Below are positions 16,517-27,232 of a stretch of DNA of 63,525 nucleotides, one piece after another. The translations under genes and the position numbers were made by a program. Below the pieces are notes generated by a model that did no database searches, was not told where the DNA came from, and saw only the letters and a list, made by a program, of their open reading frames with translations. The stretch is from positions 1-63,525 of the forward strand of contig NZ_JADMJK010000005.1 of NCBI RefSeq assembly GCF_018780625.1, written 5' to 3'. Source of the stretch: Polaromonas sp. Its GTDB lineage: Bacteria > Pseudomonadota > Gammaproteobacteria > Burkholderiales > Burkholderiaceae_C. Within the stretch, counting starts at the first letter, position 1, and the number at the start of each line of letters is the position of its first letter.

Positions 16517-18018
16517 AACAACTGGCCGGTAAAAACATTCTTGTACTGGGGCTGGGCGCTTCGGGCCTGGCGCTGGCGCGCTGGTGCGCGCGCTCGGGTG
16601 CGCAGGTCACGGTGGCCGACACCCGGGCTGCGCCGCCGCAGCTGGAGGCGCTGCGCTCGAATGTGCCTGCGGCCAGGTTCATGCAGGCTGAAATGGGCGA
16701 AGCGCTGCTGGCAACAGCGGCGTTTGACCTGGTCCTGAAAAGCCCGGGCCTGTCGCCTGCGTCGGTGGCTGGCGTCATCAACGCAGCGGCTGCCCGCGGC
16801 ATGGCCTGCGGCAACGAGTTGAGCCTGTTTGCCCACGCGCTGGCTGACTTGAAGGTAGACCAGGCCTATGCGCCGCAAGTGATTGGCATCACCGGCACCA
16901 ACGGGAAAACCACCGTGACGACGCTCACCGCACTGCTGGTTCAGTGCGCGGGAAAATCAGTGGCGGTGGCCGGTAATATTGGCCCCACCTTGCTCGACAC
17001 GCTGGCAGAAAAAATAGATGAAAGCCTGGGCGGCCAGGCCCTGCCCGAGGTCTGGGTGCTGGAGCTGTCCAGCTTCCAGCTGGATGGCATCGACAACTTC
17101 GAGCCCACGGTGGCTGCAGTGCTCAACATCACGCAGGACCACCTCGACTGGCACGAAACCTTGCCCGCTTACGTCGCCGCCAAGGCGCATGTCTATGGCC
17201 GTAGCGGCGTAATGTTGCTCAACCGCGACGATCCCCTGGTGATGGCGGCTTTGCCGCCGCTGGTCAAGGGCAAGCAACTGCGCAACTACCTGACCTTCGG
17301 CGGCGACGAGCCCCGGCGGCCCGGTGACTACGGCATTGAAACTGTCAACGGCATGACCTGGCTGGTGCGCGCGGTGGAGGCCGATGAAACTGTCAAGCGC
17401 CGCAAGCAGGAAGAAGTGGTGTTGTATGTCCAGCGCCTCATGCCTCTGGATGCCCTTCGCATCCGGGGCCGCCACAACGCTACCAATGCCTTGGCGGCGC
17501 TGGGGCTGGCGGCGGCGGTGGGCTGCAACCTTGCGCCCATGCTGCACGGCCTGCGCGAATACCGGGGCGAGCCGCATCGGCTGGAGTCCGTGGCTGTCCT
17601 CAACGAGATTGAATATTTTGATGACAGCAAGGGTACCAACGTGGGGGCCACGGTCGCCGCCTTGGCGGGCTTGGGGGTTGACCGCAAGCTGGTCGTCATT
17701 CTGGGGGGCGAGGGCAAAGGGCAGGATTTCTCACCGCTGCTGGAGCCCGTGTCACGCTACGCGCGCGCCGTGGTGCTGATCGGACGCGATGCGCCCCTGA
17801 TCCGTTCTGCGCTGCAGGCCAGCCAGGTGCCGCTGCTCGATGCCCCGACCATGTCTGACGCCGTGCGCATTGCCGCGCAGCAGGCAAGAAGCGGCGATGC
17901 TGTGGTGCTGTCGCCCGCCTGCGCCAGTTTTGACATGTTTGACAACTACGAGCACCGGGCCCAGGCCTTTTGTGACGCCGTGCAGTCGCTGGCCCACGAA
18001 CAGGGAGCGCTGCTGTGA
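16513..18018 (+). CDS. murD: UDP-N-acetylmuramoyl-L-alanine--D-glutamate ligase
   Basis: Adds D-glutamate to UDP-MurNAc-L-Ala. It has 501 residues: N-terminal Rossmann domain ([16 protein letters not shown]), P-loop in [14 protein letters not shown] (~128-141), central-domain [11 protein letters not shown] and [10 protein letters not shown], and C-terminal [16 protein letters not shown] and [17 protein letters not shown]. The ATG at 16513 (ATGA overlap with mraY) gives the family N-terminus; an upstream in-frame extension from 16480 lies wholly inside mraY. An insertion near residues 255-310 ([24 protein letters not shown]) makes it longer than E. coli MurD (438). Confidence 0.95.
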   Translation: MKQLAGKNILVLGLGASGLALARWCARSGAQVTVADTRAAPPQLEALRSNVPAARFMQAEMGEALLATAAFDLVLKSPGLSPASVAGVINAAAARGMACGNELSLFAHALADLKVDQAYAPQVIGITGTNGKTTVTTLTALLVQCAGKSVAVAGNIGPTLLDTLAEKIDESLGGQALPEVWVLELSSFQLDGIDNFEPTVAAVLNITQDHLDWHETLPAYVAAKAHVYGRSGVMLLNRDDPLVMAALPPLVKGKQLRNYLTFGGDEPRRPGDYGIETVNGMTWLVRAVEADETVKRRKQEEVVLYVQRLMPLDALRIRGRHNATNALAALGLAAAVGCNLAPMLHGLREYRGEPHRLESVAVLNEIEYFDDSKGTNVGATVAALAGLGVDRKLVVILGGEGKGQDFSPLLEPVSRYARAVVLIGRDAPLIRSALQASQVPLLDAPTMSDAVRIAAQQARSGDAVVLSPACASFDMFDNYEHRAQAFCDAVQSLAHEQGALL

Positions 18019-19268
18019 CGGCTGCTGCACGCCTTTCTGGCTGGTTTTCCGGTTTGGGCAAGGTCGCCTCGGACGCGCTGCCCGTGCGGCTGGGGGGCCA
18101 GAGCCTGCCCGGAACGCTGGCAAAGCCCGTGGGCATGGCGGGTTTTGACAAAGCCCTGGTCTGGGTCACCGTGGCGCTGATGATGTGGGGGCTGATCATG
18201 GTGTATTCGGCCACGATCGCCATGCCCGACAACCCCAAATTTGCGCGTTATGCGCAAACCCATTTCGTGACGCGCCATTTTTTCTCGCTGGCGGTGGCCT
18301 TCGTCATGGCGGTGCTGGCGTTTCAGGTGCCTGTGGCGACCTGGGAGAAACTGGCGCCCTGGCTGTTTGTCGGCTCGCTGGTGCTGCTCGTGCTGGTGTT
18401 GGTTCCCTTCATTGGCAAGGGCGTCAATGGCGCGCGTCGCTGGATTTCGCTGGGGCTCATGAATTTTCAGCCTTCAGAACTCGCCAAATTCGCGGTGCTG
18501 CTGTATGCCTCTGATTACATGGTGCGCAAAATGGAAGTGAAGGAGCGCTTCTTTCGCGCCGTGCTGCCCATGGCAACAGCGGTTGCGCTGGTGGGCGTGT
18601 TGCTGCTGGCAGAACCCGACATGGGGGCTTTCATGGTGATCTCGGTCATCGCCATGGGCATTCTCTTTCTGGGCGGCGTCAATGCCCGCATGTTCTTTGT
18701 CATTGCTACCGTGGTGGTGGTCGCTTTCACCCTGATGGTGATGCTCAGCGAATGGCGGCGCGAGCGGATTTTTGCCTACCTGGACCCCTGGAGCGAGAAG
18801 TACGCCCTTGGCAAGGGCTACCAGCTGTCGCACTCCCTGATCGCGTTCGGGCGTGGGGAAATTTTTGGCGTGGGCCTGGGCGGCAGCATTGAAAAACTTC
18901 ACTGGTTGCCCGAAGCGCACACCGACTTCCTGATGGCCGTCATCGGGGAGGAGTTCGGCCTGGTGGGCGTGCTGCTGGTGATTGCCTTGTTCCTCTGGAT
19001 GACCCGCCGCATCATGAACATAGGCCGCCAGTCGATTGCGCTGGACCGGTTGTTTGCCGGACTGGTGGCGCAAGGCGTGGGGATCTGGTTGGGTTTTCAG
19101 ACCTTTATCAACATCGGCGTGAACCTGGGCGCATTGCCCACCAAGGGCTTGACCCTGCCCTTGATGAGTTACGGCGGCTCTGCCATTGTGATGAACCTGA
19201 TTTCGCTGGCAGTCGTGCTGAGGATTGATTACGAGAACCGTATCCTGATGCGGGGAGGCCGTCCATGA
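18015..19268 (+). CDS. ftsW: Septal peptidoglycan polymerase FtsW
   Basis: A SEDS-family glycosyltransferase that polymerises lipid II at the septum in complex with FtsI. It has 417 residues, with a ~50-residue cytoplasmic N-terminus followed by ten predicted membrane helices. SEDS markers include [59 protein letters not shown] (periplasmic loop) and [15 protein letters not shown] at the C-terminus. The GTG start overlaps the murD stop (GTGA), and murG follows with ATGA. Confidence 0.95.
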   Translation: MTAAARLSGWFSGLGKVASDALPVRLGGQSLPGTLAKPVGMAGFDKALVWVTVALMMWGLIMVYSATIAMPDNPKFARYAQTHFVTRHFFSLAVAFVMAVLAFQVPVATWEKLAPWLFVGSLVLLVLVLVPFIGKGVNGARRWISLGLMNFQPSELAKFAVLLYASDYMVRKMEVKERFFRAVLPMATAVALVGVLLLAEPDMGAFMVISVIAMGILFLGGVNARMFFVIATVVVVAFTLMVMLSEWRRERIFAYLDPWSEKYALGKGYQLSHSLIAFGRGEIFGVGLGGSIEKLHWLPEAHTDFLMAVIGEEFGLVGVLLVIALFLWMTRRIMNIGRQSIALDRLFAGLVAQGVGIWLGFQTFINIGVNLGALPTKGLTLPLMSYGGSAIVMNLISLAVVLRIDYENRILMRGGRP

Positions 19269-20347
19269 GCCGCCAGCCTTGCGCCCTCATCATGGCCGGT
19301 GGCACCGGAGGGCATATTTTTCCGGGTTTGGCCGTGGCCGAAGCCTTGCGCGAGCGCGGCTGGCGCGTGCACTGGCTGGGTGGGCGCGGTAGCCCAAGCC
19401 AGCCCAGCATGGAAAGCCAGCTGGTGCCGCCACGCGGCTTTGCCTTCGAATCCATTGAATTTTCCGGTGTGCGCGGCAAAGGCCCTGCCAGCCTGGTGCT
19501 GTTGCCCCTGCGGCTGCTCAAGGCCTTCTGGCAGAGCGTGCGCGTGATCCGCCGCGTCAAGCCTGATGTGGTGGTGGGCCTTGGGGGCTACATCAGCTTT
19601 CCGGCCGGCATGATGAGCGTGCTGCTGGGCAAGCCGCTGGTCCTGCACGAGCAAAATTCCGTGGCGGGCATGGCCAACAAGGTGCTGGCGGGTGTGGCCG
19701 ACCGTGTGTTCACGGCCTTCCCTGACGTGCTGAAAAAGGCCGAGTGGGTCGGCAACCCCTTGCGTCCCGCCTTTCTCGGCCAGCCCGGCCCCGAGGCCCG
19801 TTTTGCCGGGCGCAGCGGGCCGCTCAAGCTGCTGGTGGTGGGCGGCAGCCTGGGCGCCAAGGCCCTGAATGAGCTCGTGCCACAGGCCCTTGCACTGATT
19901 CCCGAGATCAATCGTCCGCAGGTCACGCATCAAAGCGGCGCACGCCAGATTGAGGAACTCCGCGCCCATTACAAAGCGGCCGGCGTGCAGGCTGAACTGA
20001 CGCCCTTCATTGACGACACCGCCCAGGCCTTTGCCGACGCCGACCTGATTATTTGCCGCGCTGGCGCCAGCACCGTGACCGAGATTGCAGCCGTGGGCGC
20101 TGCGGCGCTGTTTGTGCCTTTCCCGTCAGCGGTGGATGACCACCAGACCACCAATGCCCGGTTCCTGGTGGAGCGCGGCGGCGGCTGGCTGGTGCAGCAA
20201 CGCGACCTGACCATCCCTATATTGGCAGATATGCTACAAAAAACAGAGCGAACTTCCCTTTTGAAATTTGGGTTAAACGCAAAAAATATGCAAAAAACTG
20301 AAGCTACCGTCCGTGTCGTGGCCGCTTGCGAGGAGCTGGCGGCATGA
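19265..20347 (+). CDS. murG: Undecaprenyldiphospho-muramoylpentapeptide beta-N-acetylglucosaminyltransferase
   Basis: A peripheral membrane GT28 enzyme that adds GlcNAc to lipid I to make lipid II. It has 360 residues. N-terminal [17 protein letters not shown] is the lipid-I/diphosphate loop, [12 protein letters not shown] is conserved, and the C-terminal UDP-GlcNAc site contains [14 protein letters not shown] and [15 protein letters not shown]. The last ~45 codons (20231-20310) are AT-rich against the rest of the gene and contain GCTACAAAAAACAGAGC, which is shared exactly with the repeat in aroE. The tail is still in frame and of normal length. Confidence 0.95.
   Translation: MSRQPCALIMAGGTGGHIFPGLAVAEALRERGWRVHWLGGRGSPSQPSMESQLVPPRGFAFESIEFSGVRGKGPASLVLLPLRLLKAFWQSVRVIRRVKPDVVVGLGGYISFPAGMMSVLLGKPLVLHEQNSVAGMANKVLAGVADRVFTAFPDVLKKAEWVGNPLRPAFLGQPGPEARFAGRSGPLKLLVVGGSLGAKALNELVPQALALIPEINRPQVTHQSGARQIEELRAHYKAAGVQAELTPFIDDTAQAFADADLIICRAGASTVTEIAAVGAAALFVPFPSAVDDHQTTNARFLVERGGGWLVQQRDLTIPILADMLQKTERTSLLKFGLNAKNMQKTEATVRVVAACEELAA
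20233..20288 (+). repeat. Possible dispersed repeat, copy 3 (3' end of murG)
   Basis: It begins with the 17-mer GCTACAAAAAACAGAGC, identical to the copy in aroE, followed by a CCC..GGG inverted core and an A-run. The AGGCC box is reduced to ACGC. The local AT content is clearly above that of the surrounding gene. Confidence 0.45.
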
Positions 20348-21771
20348 AGCACGCGATCAAACATATTCACTTCATCGGGATCGGTGGTTCCGGCATGTCC
20401 GGCATTGCCGAAGTGCTGCACAACCTCGGCTATGTCATTTCTGGCTCAGACCTCTCCGACAGCGCGACCCTGCGCCGCCTGTCCGGGCTGGGTATCCAGA
20501 CGTTTGTGGGCCATGCTGCCGCCAATCTGGTCGCCGTCGATGCGGTGGTCACTTCTACCGCTGTGCAGGCAGACAACCCCGAAGTGCTTGCGGCGCGTGA
20601 AAAGCACATTCCCGTGGTGCCGCGCGCCCTGATGCTGGCCGAGCTGATGCGCCTCAAGCAAGGCATTGCGATTGCCGGCACCCACGGCAAAACCACCACC
20701 ACCAGCCTGGTCGCGAGCGTGCTGGCCGAAGGCGGCATGGACCCGACCTTTGTCATTGGCGGGCGGCTCAACAGCGCGGGCGCCAACGCCAAACTTGGCT
20801 TGGGCGACTACATCGTGGTCGAGGCCGACGAGTCGGACGCTTCCTTTTTGAACCTGCTGCCGGTGATGGCGGTGGTCACCAATATCGATGCCGACCACAT
20901 GGAAACCTATGGGCATGATTTTGGCAACCTGAAAAAGGCGTTTGTCGATTTTCTGCACCGCATGCCTTTTTATGGCACGGCGATTTTGTGCACCGATGAC
21001 CCCGCCGTGCGGGATATCCTGCCCGAGGTGTCCTGCCCCATCACAAGCTATGGTTTTGGTGCGGACGCGCAGGTGCGCGCGGTCAACGTGCGGGCCGTGG
21101 GGCCCCAAATGCATTTCACCGCGCAGCGGCGCAACGGCGTCACGCTGCCCGACCTCGACGTTGTGCTCAACCTGGCGGGCGAGCACAACGTGCTCAATGC
21201 CTTGTCGGCGATTGCGATCGCGGTGGAGCTCAATGTGCCTGATGCCGCCGTGCAAAAAGCCCTGGCCGAATTCAGAGGCGTGGGCCGGCGTTTCCAGAGC
21301 TACGGCGATCTGCCTGCAGCAGGCGGGGGCCATTTCACCGTGATCGAGGATTACGGTCATCACCCCGTCGAAGTGGCCGCCACGCTGGCTGCTGCGCGCG
21401 GGGCTTTTCCCGGACGGCGTCTGGTCCTGGCATTCCAGCCCCATCGCTACACCCGCACGCGCGACTGCTTCGAGGATTTTGTCAAAGTGCTGGGCCATGC
21501 GGATGCCGTATGGCTGGCCGAAGTCTATGCGGCGGGCGAGGCGCCGATTGTGGCCGCCGACGGCCGGGCGCTGGCGCGGGCCTTGCGGGTGGCGGGCAAG
21601 GTGGAGCCGGTATTCGTGGACGAAATCGAGGCGATGCCGCAAGCCATTGTGGATAACGCCCGGGATGGCGATGTCGTCATGTGCATGGGCGCGGGATCCA
21701 TCGGGCTGGTTCCCGGAAAAGTCGTGGACATGCTGCAAACAACCACGCTGACTGCGTCTGCGGGGCATTGA
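20344..21771 (+). CDS. murC: UDP-N-acetylmuramate--L-alanine ligase
   Basis: Adds L-alanine to UDP-MurNAc, the first peptide-forming step. It has 475 residues. It shows [18 protein letters not shown] at the N-terminus, the P-loop [17 protein letters not shown] (~116-132), [10 protein letters not shown], and the C-terminal [17 protein letters not shown] and [16 protein letters not shown]. The ATG at 20344 overlaps the murG stop (ATGA); an in-frame GTG 6 codons upstream is not needed. It is a paralogue of mpl at 43789-45198. Confidence 0.95.
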   Translation: MKHAIKHIHFIGIGGSGMSGIAEVLHNLGYVISGSDLSDSATLRRLSGLGIQTFVGHAAANLVAVDAVVTSTAVQADNPEVLAAREKHIPVVPRALMLAELMRLKQGIAIAGTHGKTTTTSLVASVLAEGGMDPTFVIGGRLNSAGANAKLGLGDYIVVEADESDASFLNLLPVMAVVTNIDADHMETYGHDFGNLKKAFVDFLHRMPFYGTAILCTDDPAVRDILPEVSCPITSYGFGADAQVRAVNVRAVGPQMHFTAQRRNGVTLPDLDVVLNLAGEHNVLNALSAIAIAVELNVPDAAVQKALAEFRGVGRRFQSYGDLPAAGGGHFTVIEDYGHHPVEVAATLAAARGAFPGRRLVLAFQPHRYTRTRDCFEDFVKVLGHADAVWLAEVYAAGEAPIVAADGRALARALRVAGKVEPVFVDEIEAMPQAIVDNARDGDVVMCMGAGSIGLVPGKVVDMLQTTTLTASAGH

Positions 21772-21773
21772 CC

Positions 21774-22751
21774 ATGAACCAGCACACCCCCAATTTTGGC
21801 AAGGTCGCCGTGCTCATGGGCGGGCTGTCTGCCGAACGTGAAATTTCCCTGATGTCGGGCCAGGGCGTGCTGCAGGCGCTGCGCGCGCGCGGCATCGACG
21901 CCCACGCGTTTGACCCGGCGGAGCGCGACATCGGTGCGCTCAAAACAGAAGGATTTTCCCGCTGCTTTATCGCGCTGCATGGCCGCTTCGGTGAAGACGG
22001 CACCGTGCAGGGCGCGCTGGAACTGCTGGGCATTCCCTATACCGGCTCCGGCGTCATGGCGTCGAGCATGGCGATCGACAAGGTCATGACCAAGCGCGTG
22101 CTGCTCTCCGAAGGCCTGCCTACCCCCCGGTATGTGCTGCTTCGCCAGGGGAACTACCAGCTTGCCGACATCGATGCCATCCCGGACGACCTGGGGCTGC
22201 CGCTCATCGTCAAGCCCGCACGCGAGGGTTCTTCCATTGGCCTGACCAAGGTCAGCGAGCGGGCCGGCATGGCCCAGGCCGTGGCGCAGGCAGCCCAGCT
22301 CGATGCCGACATCCTGTGCGAGCAGTTCATCAGCGGCGACGAGGTGACCTGCCCGGTGCTCGGAACCGGCGCTGCAGCCCGCGCCCTGCCGGTCATTCGC
22401 ATCGTGGCGCCAGAAGGCAACTACGACTACCAGAACAAATATTTCACCGACACCACGCAGTATCTGGTGCCCTGCGGCCTGCCGGAGGGGGAAGAGGCCG
22501 CCATTCAGCAACTGGTGCTGAAGGCTTACCGTACCCTCAACTGCCGCGGCTGGGCGCGCGCCGACGTGATGATTGACAAGGCCACGCGCAAGCCCTACCT
22601 GCTGGAGATCAACACGTCACCTGGCATGACCGGTCACTCGCTGGTGCCTATGTCGGCACGGGCTGCGGGCATTGGCTATGAAGACCTCTGCATTGAAGTT
22701 CTCAAGACCGCCACGCTCGACTATCCACTGCCTGGAGGGGCTACCAGGTGA
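21774..22751 (+). CDS. ddl: D-alanine--D-alanine ligase
   Basis: Makes D-Ala-D-Ala for MurF; an ATP-grasp enzyme of 325 residues (DdlB-type size). Motifs are [67 protein letters not shown] and the C-terminal [19 protein letters not shown] with the Mg-binding residues. The ATG at 21774 lies 2 bp after the murC stop. The frame is open upstream inside murC but not conserved there. The stop overlaps ftsQ by GTGA. Confidence 0.95.
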   Translation: MNQHTPNFGKVAVLMGGLSAEREISLMSGQGVLQALRARGIDAHAFDPAERDIGALKTEGFSRCFIALHGRFGEDGTVQGALELLGIPYTGSGVMASSMAIDKVMTKRVLLSEGLPTPRYVLLRQGNYQLADIDAIPDDLGLPLIVKPAREGSSIGLTKVSERAGMAQAVAQAAQLDADILCEQFISGDEVTCPVLGTGAAARALPVIRIVAPEGNYDYQNKYFTDTTQYLVPCGLPEGEEAAIQQLVLKAYRTLNCRGWARADVMIDKATRKPYLLEINTSPGMTGHSLVPMSARAAGIGYEDLCIEVLKTATLDYPLPGGATR

Positions 22752-23557
22752 GTCGTACCATGCCACTGCAAAATGCCATGCCCTTGCCGCCCGACGTCAG
22801 GCTCATGAACGCCTTGTCGGTGTTTTTGGGTCTGGTGTTTGCGGCCATGGTGCTGGCGCTGGCCGTGGCCTGGTTGATGCGCCAGTCGCTGTTTAACCTG
22901 AGCGCCATTCATGTACAGGGTGATCTGACCCACAACAATGCGTTCACCTTGCGTGCCAATGTGGCCCCCAAGCTGGCCGGCAATTTCCTGACGGTGGATA
23001 TGGAGCACACGCGTGCCGCCTTCGAACATGTGCCCTGGGTTCGCCGCGCAGTCGTACAGCGCGAGTTCCCCAACCGTCTGAAGGTGGTGCTTCAGGAACA
23101 CAACGCCGTTGCCTACTGGGGTCCTGAGGAAGATGTTCGCCTGGTCAACGATTTTGGTGAAGTGTTTGAAGTCAACCAGGGTGACGCGCAGGCCGAGGGG
23201 CTGCCGCTGCTCGGTGGACCGCAGGGCCAGGCGCTACGGGTCCTGCAGACCTATCAGGCGCTGTTCCCGATGTTCAAGGAGATGGGTGCGGTGCTGGAGC
23301 AACTGCAGCTCAGTGGCCAGGGAAACTGGCACGCACAGCTCGACAGCGGCGCCACGATTGAACTGGGGCATGGTTCAACGCAGGAGATCACGGCCCGCAC
23401 ACGCCGCTTTATCGCCACGCTGAAGCAGGTTTCAGCGCGGTTTGAAAGAAATCTGGAATCCGCCGACCTGCGCTATGGCAATGGTTATGCAATCAAGCTC
23501 AGGGGCGTCACCACGCTGGATCCCGGTGACCAGAACGACGGAAAGAAGAAAAGGTAA
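22748..23557 (+). CDS. ftsQ: Cell division protein FtsQ
   Basis: A bitopic division protein that recruits FtsL/FtsB and regulates FtsWI. It has 269 residues with a short cytoplasmic N-terminus, one membrane helix ([20 protein letters not shown], ~22-41), a POTRA domain ([16 protein letters not shown] onward, ~48-120, ending [14 protein letters not shown]) and a beta domain with [18 protein letters not shown]. The GTG start overlaps ddl (GTGA). ftsA begins 4 bp after the stop. Confidence 0.93.
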   Translation: MSRTMPLQNAMPLPPDVRLMNALSVFLGLVFAAMVLALAVAWLMRQSLFNLSAIHVQGDLTHNNAFTLRANVAPKLAGNFLTVDMEHTRAAFEHVPWVRRAVVQREFPNRLKVVLQEHNAVAYWGPEEDVRLVNDFGEVFEVNQGDAQAEGLPLLGGPQGQALRVLQTYQALFPMFKEMGAVLEQLQLSGQGNWHAQLDSGATIELGHGSTQEITARTRRFIATLKQVSARFERNLESADLRYGNGYAIKLRGVTTLDPGDQNDGKKKR

Positions 23558-23561
23558 ATAC

Positions 23562-24791
23562 ATGGCCAAAGAATACAAAGAGCTGGTGGTCGGGCTGGAC
23601 ATCGGAACGAGCAAAGTGATGGCTGTGGTAGCCGAGGTCATGCCGGGCGGCGAGCTCAAGCTCGCCGGCCTGGGCATTGCCTACAGCAACGGACTCAAGC
23701 GCGGCGTCGTGGTCAATATCGACGCCACGGTCCAGAGCATTCAGCAGGCGCTCAAGGAAGCCGAACTGATGGCTGACTGCAAGATCGCCCGCGTGTATAC
23801 CGGCATCACGGGTAGCCATATTCGCGGCATCAACTCCAGCGGCATGGTGGCCGTAAAAGACAAGGAGGTCACGCAGGCCGATGTGGCGCGCGTGATTGAA
23901 ACGGCCAAGGCCATCAATATCTCGACCGACCAGCGCTTGCTGCTGGTCGAGCCGCAGGAGTTTGTGATTGATGGCCAGGATGTGCGGGAACCCATCGGCA
24001 TGAGCGGCATCCGCCTGGAGGCCAAGGTGCACATCGTGACCGGTGCGCAAAGTGCCGCTGAAAACATCATCAAGTGCGTGCGGCGATGCGGGCTGGAGGT
24101 GGACCAGCTGATGCTTAACCCGCTGGCTTCCAGCTTGTCGGTACTGACGCAGGATGAGCGCGAACTCGGCGTGGCGCTGGTCGACATTGGCGCCGGCACC
24201 ACCGACGTCGCCATTTTCACCGGCGGTGCCATCCGGCATACCGCGGTCATACCGATTGCAGGCGACCTGATCACCAGCGACATCGCCATGGCGTTGCGCA
24301 CGCCGACCAAGGACGCCGAGGACATCAAGGTTGAAAACGGCTGTGCCAAGCAATTGCTGGCCGACCCTGACACCCAGGTGGAAGTGCCTGGTCTGGGGGA
24401 CAGAGGCCCGCGCATGTTGAGCAAACAGGCGCTGGCGGGCGTCATTGAACCGCGCGTGGAAGAGATCTATTCGCTGGTCCAGCAGGTGATCCGCGAATCG
24501 GGCTATGAGGAAGTGTTGTCTTCAGGCATTGTGATCACCGGCGGCAGCGTGATGATGCCCGGCATGGTGGAGTTGGGCGAGGACATCTTCCTCAAGCCGG
24601 TGCGGCGCGGCATACCACGCTACTCCAGCGCGTTGTCCGACATGGTGGCCCAGGCAAGGGCTGCTACTGTCATGGGTTTGCTTGAAGAGGCCCGGATGGC
24701 GCGCATGCGGGGCTACAAGGTGGCGCAAAAGGCGGGCAGCATGCACAACGCTTTTGGCCGTGTCAAAGACTGGTTCGTGGGGAATTTCTGA
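23562..24791 (+). CDS. ftsA: Cell division protein FtsA
   Basis: An actin-like ATPase that tethers FtsZ to the membrane. It has 409 residues. Motifs are VVGLDIGTSKVMAVVAEV (phosphate 1), ALVDIGAGTTDVAIFTGG (phosphate 2), GIVITGGSVMMPGMVEL (adenosine), and a C-terminal amphipathic helix (GRVKDWFVGNF) for membrane binding. The ATG at 23562 is preceded by GGAAAGAAGAAAAGG. The in-frame opening from 23442 lies within ftsQ and is not used. Confidence 0.95.
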   Translation: MAKEYKELVVGLDIGTSKVMAVVAEVMPGGELKLAGLGIAYSNGLKRGVVVNIDATVQSIQQALKEAELMADCKIARVYTGITGSHIRGINSSGMVAVKDKEVTQADVARVIETAKAINISTDQRLLLVEPQEFVIDGQDVREPIGMSGIRLEAKVHIVTGAQSAAENIIKCVRRCGLEVDQLMLNPLASSLSVLTQDERELGVALVDIGAGTTDVAIFTGGAIRHTAVIPIAGDLITSDIAMALRTPTKDAEDIKVENGCAKQLLADPDTQVEVPGLGDRGPRMLSKQALAGVIEPRVEEIYSLVQQVIRESGYEEVLSSGIVITGGSVMMPGMVELGEDIFLKPVRRGIPRYSSALSDMVAQARAATVMGLLEEARMARMRGYKVAQKAGSMHNAFGRVKDWFVGNF

Positions 24792-24881
24792 TGAACAACT
24801 TGTCCTGCTTCATGAGCCGTCCTTCGCGTGGAGTCCATTCCGGAGGCGCCGATCCACCTGCCTGAAAGGGCGCTACCAAGC

Positions 24882-24909
24882 GTGTCAATCACAATAACTT
24901 TTTTAAATT
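24882..24909 (+). promoter_or_regulatory. Possible sigma-70-like promoter for ftsZ
   Basis: GTGTCA (24882-24887) and TAAATT (24904-24909) are 16 bp apart in the AT-rich part of the 152-bp ftsA-ftsZ gap, the widest gap between mraZ and ftsZ. Each hexamer matches consensus at 4 of 6 positions, so this is only a candidate. Confidence 0.35.
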
Positions 24910-24943
24910 TTGGCAACCACAATTTATCGACAGGAGGCTCCCA

Positions 24944-26173
24944 ATGAGCATCGAAATGATTGAAATCGAAGAGTTCAACCAAGGCACGCAGATCAAGGTC
25001 ATCGGTGTCGGCGGCGGCGGCGGCAACGCCGTCGGGCACATGATTGCTTGCGGCGTGCAGGGCGTCGAGTTCATCTGCGCCAACACCGATGCGCAGGCGC
25101 TTGGCCGCGGCAGCGCGCACAAGACCATCCAGCTGGGTGGCAGCGGCCTGGGTGCCGGCAGCAAGCCCGACCGGGGCCGTGAGGCGGCCGAACTGGCGGT
25201 TGACGACATTCGCAGCGCCATTGCCGGCGCGCACATGCTGTTCATCACGGCCGGCATGGGCGGCGGTACCGGCACCGGCGCCGCCCCCGTGATTGCGCGC
25301 GTGGCCAAGGAAATGGGTATTTTGACGGTCGGCGTGGTAACCAAGCCTTTTGAATTCGAAGGCGGCCGCCGCATGACCAATGCCGACCAGGGCTTGACCG
25401 AGCTGGAGGCCAATGTCGACTCGCTGATCGTCGTGCTCAATGAAAAGCTGCTCGAGGTACTGGGCGATGACGTGACCCAGGATGAAGCCTTTGCCCATGC
25501 CAACGACGTGTTGAAAAATGCCGTAGGCGGCATTGCCGAGATCATCAACGTGCCCGGCCACGTCAATGTCGACTTTGAGGACGTGCGCACCGTCATGGGC
25601 GAGCCCGGCAAGGCCATGATGGGCACGGCCAAGGCCAACGGGCCAGACCGCGCGCGTATTGCCGCTGAGCAAGCCGTCGCCTGCCCCCTGCTCGAAGGCA
25701 TTGACCTGTCGGGTGCCAAGGGCGTGCTGGTGCTGATCACGGCAGCCAAAGGCTCACTCAAACTCAGCGAGTCCAGGCTGGCCATGAACACCATCCGCGC
25801 CTACGCATCCCCCGATGCGCATGTGATCTACGGCACAGCCTACGACGACGAACTCGGAGATGAAATCCGTGTCACCGTGGTCGCCACCGGCCTGAGCCGC
25901 CAGGGCGTGCGTCGTCAGGCGCCGCCGCTGCAGGTGCTGCGCACCGGCACCGACAACGTGCAGTTCACCATTCCGACGCTCAATGCGGTGTCGAATGGGA
26001 GCGGCGCTGCGCACACCACCATGGCGTCGGCGCAACCCGATTACGGCAACATGACCGTGCCCAGCGTGTGGCGCACCAACCGCACGCAGGCGGCGGCCAA
26101 GGTCGATGCGCTGGCCTCCGGCGGTATGGACGACTTCGAGATTCCGGCTTTCCTGCGCAAGCAGGCAGACTGA
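24944..26173 (+). CDS. ftsZ: Cell division GTPase FtsZ
   Basis: Tubulin homologue that forms the Z-ring. It has 409 residues. Visible are the nucleotide-binding KVIGVGGGGGNAVGHM, the tubulin signature GMGGGTGTGAAPVIA (~103-117), the T7 loop region around VNVDFEDVRTVM, and a variable linker (~320-390). The conserved C-terminal peptide is DDFEIPAFLRKQAD, which binds FtsA and ZipA-type partners. CAGGAGG lies 6 bp before the ATG. A strong hairpin follows at 26194-26228. Confidence 0.97.
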   Translation: MSIEMIEIEEFNQGTQIKVIGVGGGGGNAVGHMIACGVQGVEFICANTDAQALGRGSAHKTIQLGGSGLGAGSKPDRGREAAELAVDDIRSAIAGAHMLFITAGMGGGTGTGAAPVIARVAKEMGILTVGVVTKPFEFEGGRRMTNADQGLTELEANVDSLIVVLNEKLLEVLGDDVTQDEAFAHANDVLKNAVGGIAEIINVPGHVNVDFEDVRTVMGEPGKAMMGTAKANGPDRARIAAEQAVACPLLEGIDLSGAKGVLVLITAAKGSLKLSESRLAMNTIRAYASPDAHVIYGTAYDDELGDEIRVTVVATGLSRQGVRRQAPPLQVLRTGTDNVQFTIPTLNAVSNGSGAAHTTMASAQPDYGNMTVPSVWRTNRTQAAAKVDALASGGMDDFEIPAFLRKQAD

Positions 26174-26193
26174 CAAGGCCACGCGGCAGCCTC

Positions 26194-26228
26194 GGGCCTG
26201 CATCCACCTTGACGGGTGCTGCAGGCCC
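26194..26228 (+). terminator. Strong hairpin between ftsZ and lpxC
   Basis: GGGCCTGCA pairs perfectly with TGCAGGCCC, and inside it CACC pairs with GGTG around a small loop. There is no T-run, so it may be a weak or Rho-linked terminator, an RNA-stability element or a processing site rather than an intrinsic terminator. Confidence 0.5.
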
Positions 26229-26287
26229 GGCGCACGCCGATAAATCCCTGCGCCGCGCTGGGCGCATGCGCCCCTTAAAATAGCGGC

Positions 26288-27211
26288 ATGCTCGCTCAAA
26301 GAACCCTCAAATCCCTGACCAAGGCCGTTGGCGTGGGTCTTCACAGCGGCCAGCGGGTGGAGTTGACCTTGCGGCCGGCGCCGCCTGATACCGGGATTGT
26401 GTTCAGGCGCGTCGACCTGCCGCAGGCGGTCGACATCGTGGTTTCGGCAGAGGCTGTGACCGACACCCGCCTTGCGTCCACCATTTCAAGCGGCAGCGCC
26501 AAGGTGCACACCGTCGAGCATCTGATGTCGGCCTGCGCCGGCTTGGGGCTGGACAACCTGATCATCGACATCACTGCGGACGAGGTGCCCATTCTGGACG
26601 GTTCGGCGTCTTCATTTGTCTTTTTGCTGCAGTCTGCCGGGATTGCGCTGCAGGCGGCACCCAAGCGGTTTGTACGCGTCATCCAGCCGGTGGAAGTACG
26701 GGAAGGCGAGGGTGCCAACGTCAAGTGGGCGCGCCTGGACCCCTACGAGGGCTACAAGCTGAGCTTTGAAATTGACTTTGACCACCCGGCCGTCGACTCC
26801 ACCGGACAGCGCGTGGCCTTCGATCTGGGCTCGGGCTCGTACAGCCGCGACATCGCCCGCGCCCGCACCTTTGGTTTTACCAAGGACGTGGAGGCCATGC
26901 GCACCAACGGGCTGGCACTTGGCGGCGGGCTGGACAACGCCATCGTCATGGATGACTACAAGGTGCTCAACACCGATGGCCTGCGCTACAACGACGAGTT
27001 CGTGAAACACAAGATCCTCGACGCCATGGGCGACCTGTATTTGCTGGGCAAGCCGCTGCTGGCCGCCTACAGCGCTTTTCGCTCCGGCCACGCCATGAAC
27101 AACAAGCTGCTGCGTGCGCTGCTGGCGCACCCCGAGGCCTATGAAGTCGTCACGTTTGAAGACGAGCGCCAAGCACCGGCCGGATTTGCCACCCTGGCGC
27201 GTGCCTGGTAA
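26288..27211 (+). CDS. lpxC: UDP-3-O-acyl-N-acetylglucosamine deacetylase
   Basis: A zinc amidase that carries out the committed step of lipid A synthesis. It has 307 residues. Zinc-binding and catalytic motifs are [17 protein letters not shown] (first His, ~78-82), [18 protein letters not shown] (His and Asp, ~238-246) and [14 protein letters not shown] (~264). The N-terminus is [20 protein letters not shown]. It closes the dcw cluster, as in many proteobacteria. Confidence 0.96.
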   Translation: MLAQRTLKSLTKAVGVGLHSGQRVELTLRPAPPDTGIVFRRVDLPQAVDIVVSAEAVTDTRLASTISSGSAKVHTVEHLMSACAGLGLDNLIIDITADEVPILDGSASSFVFLLQSAGIALQAAPKRFVRVIQPVEVREGEGANVKWARLDPYEGYKLSFEIDFDHPAVDSTGQRVAFDLGSGSYSRDIARARTFGFTKDVEAMRTNGLALGGGLDNAIVMDDYKVLNTDGLRYNDEFVKHKILDAMGDLYLLGKPLLAAYSAFRSGHAMNNKLLRALLAHPEAYEVVTFEDERQAPAGFATLARAW

Positions 27212-27232
27212 CGGGTTCAGGAACATCGCACC

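Noticed and set aside
24791..24865. A 24-codon frame overlapping the ftsA stop
   Set aside because: It starts as ATGA but encodes an unremarkable Ser/Gly/Pro peptide and has no ribosome-binding site; chance is likelier.
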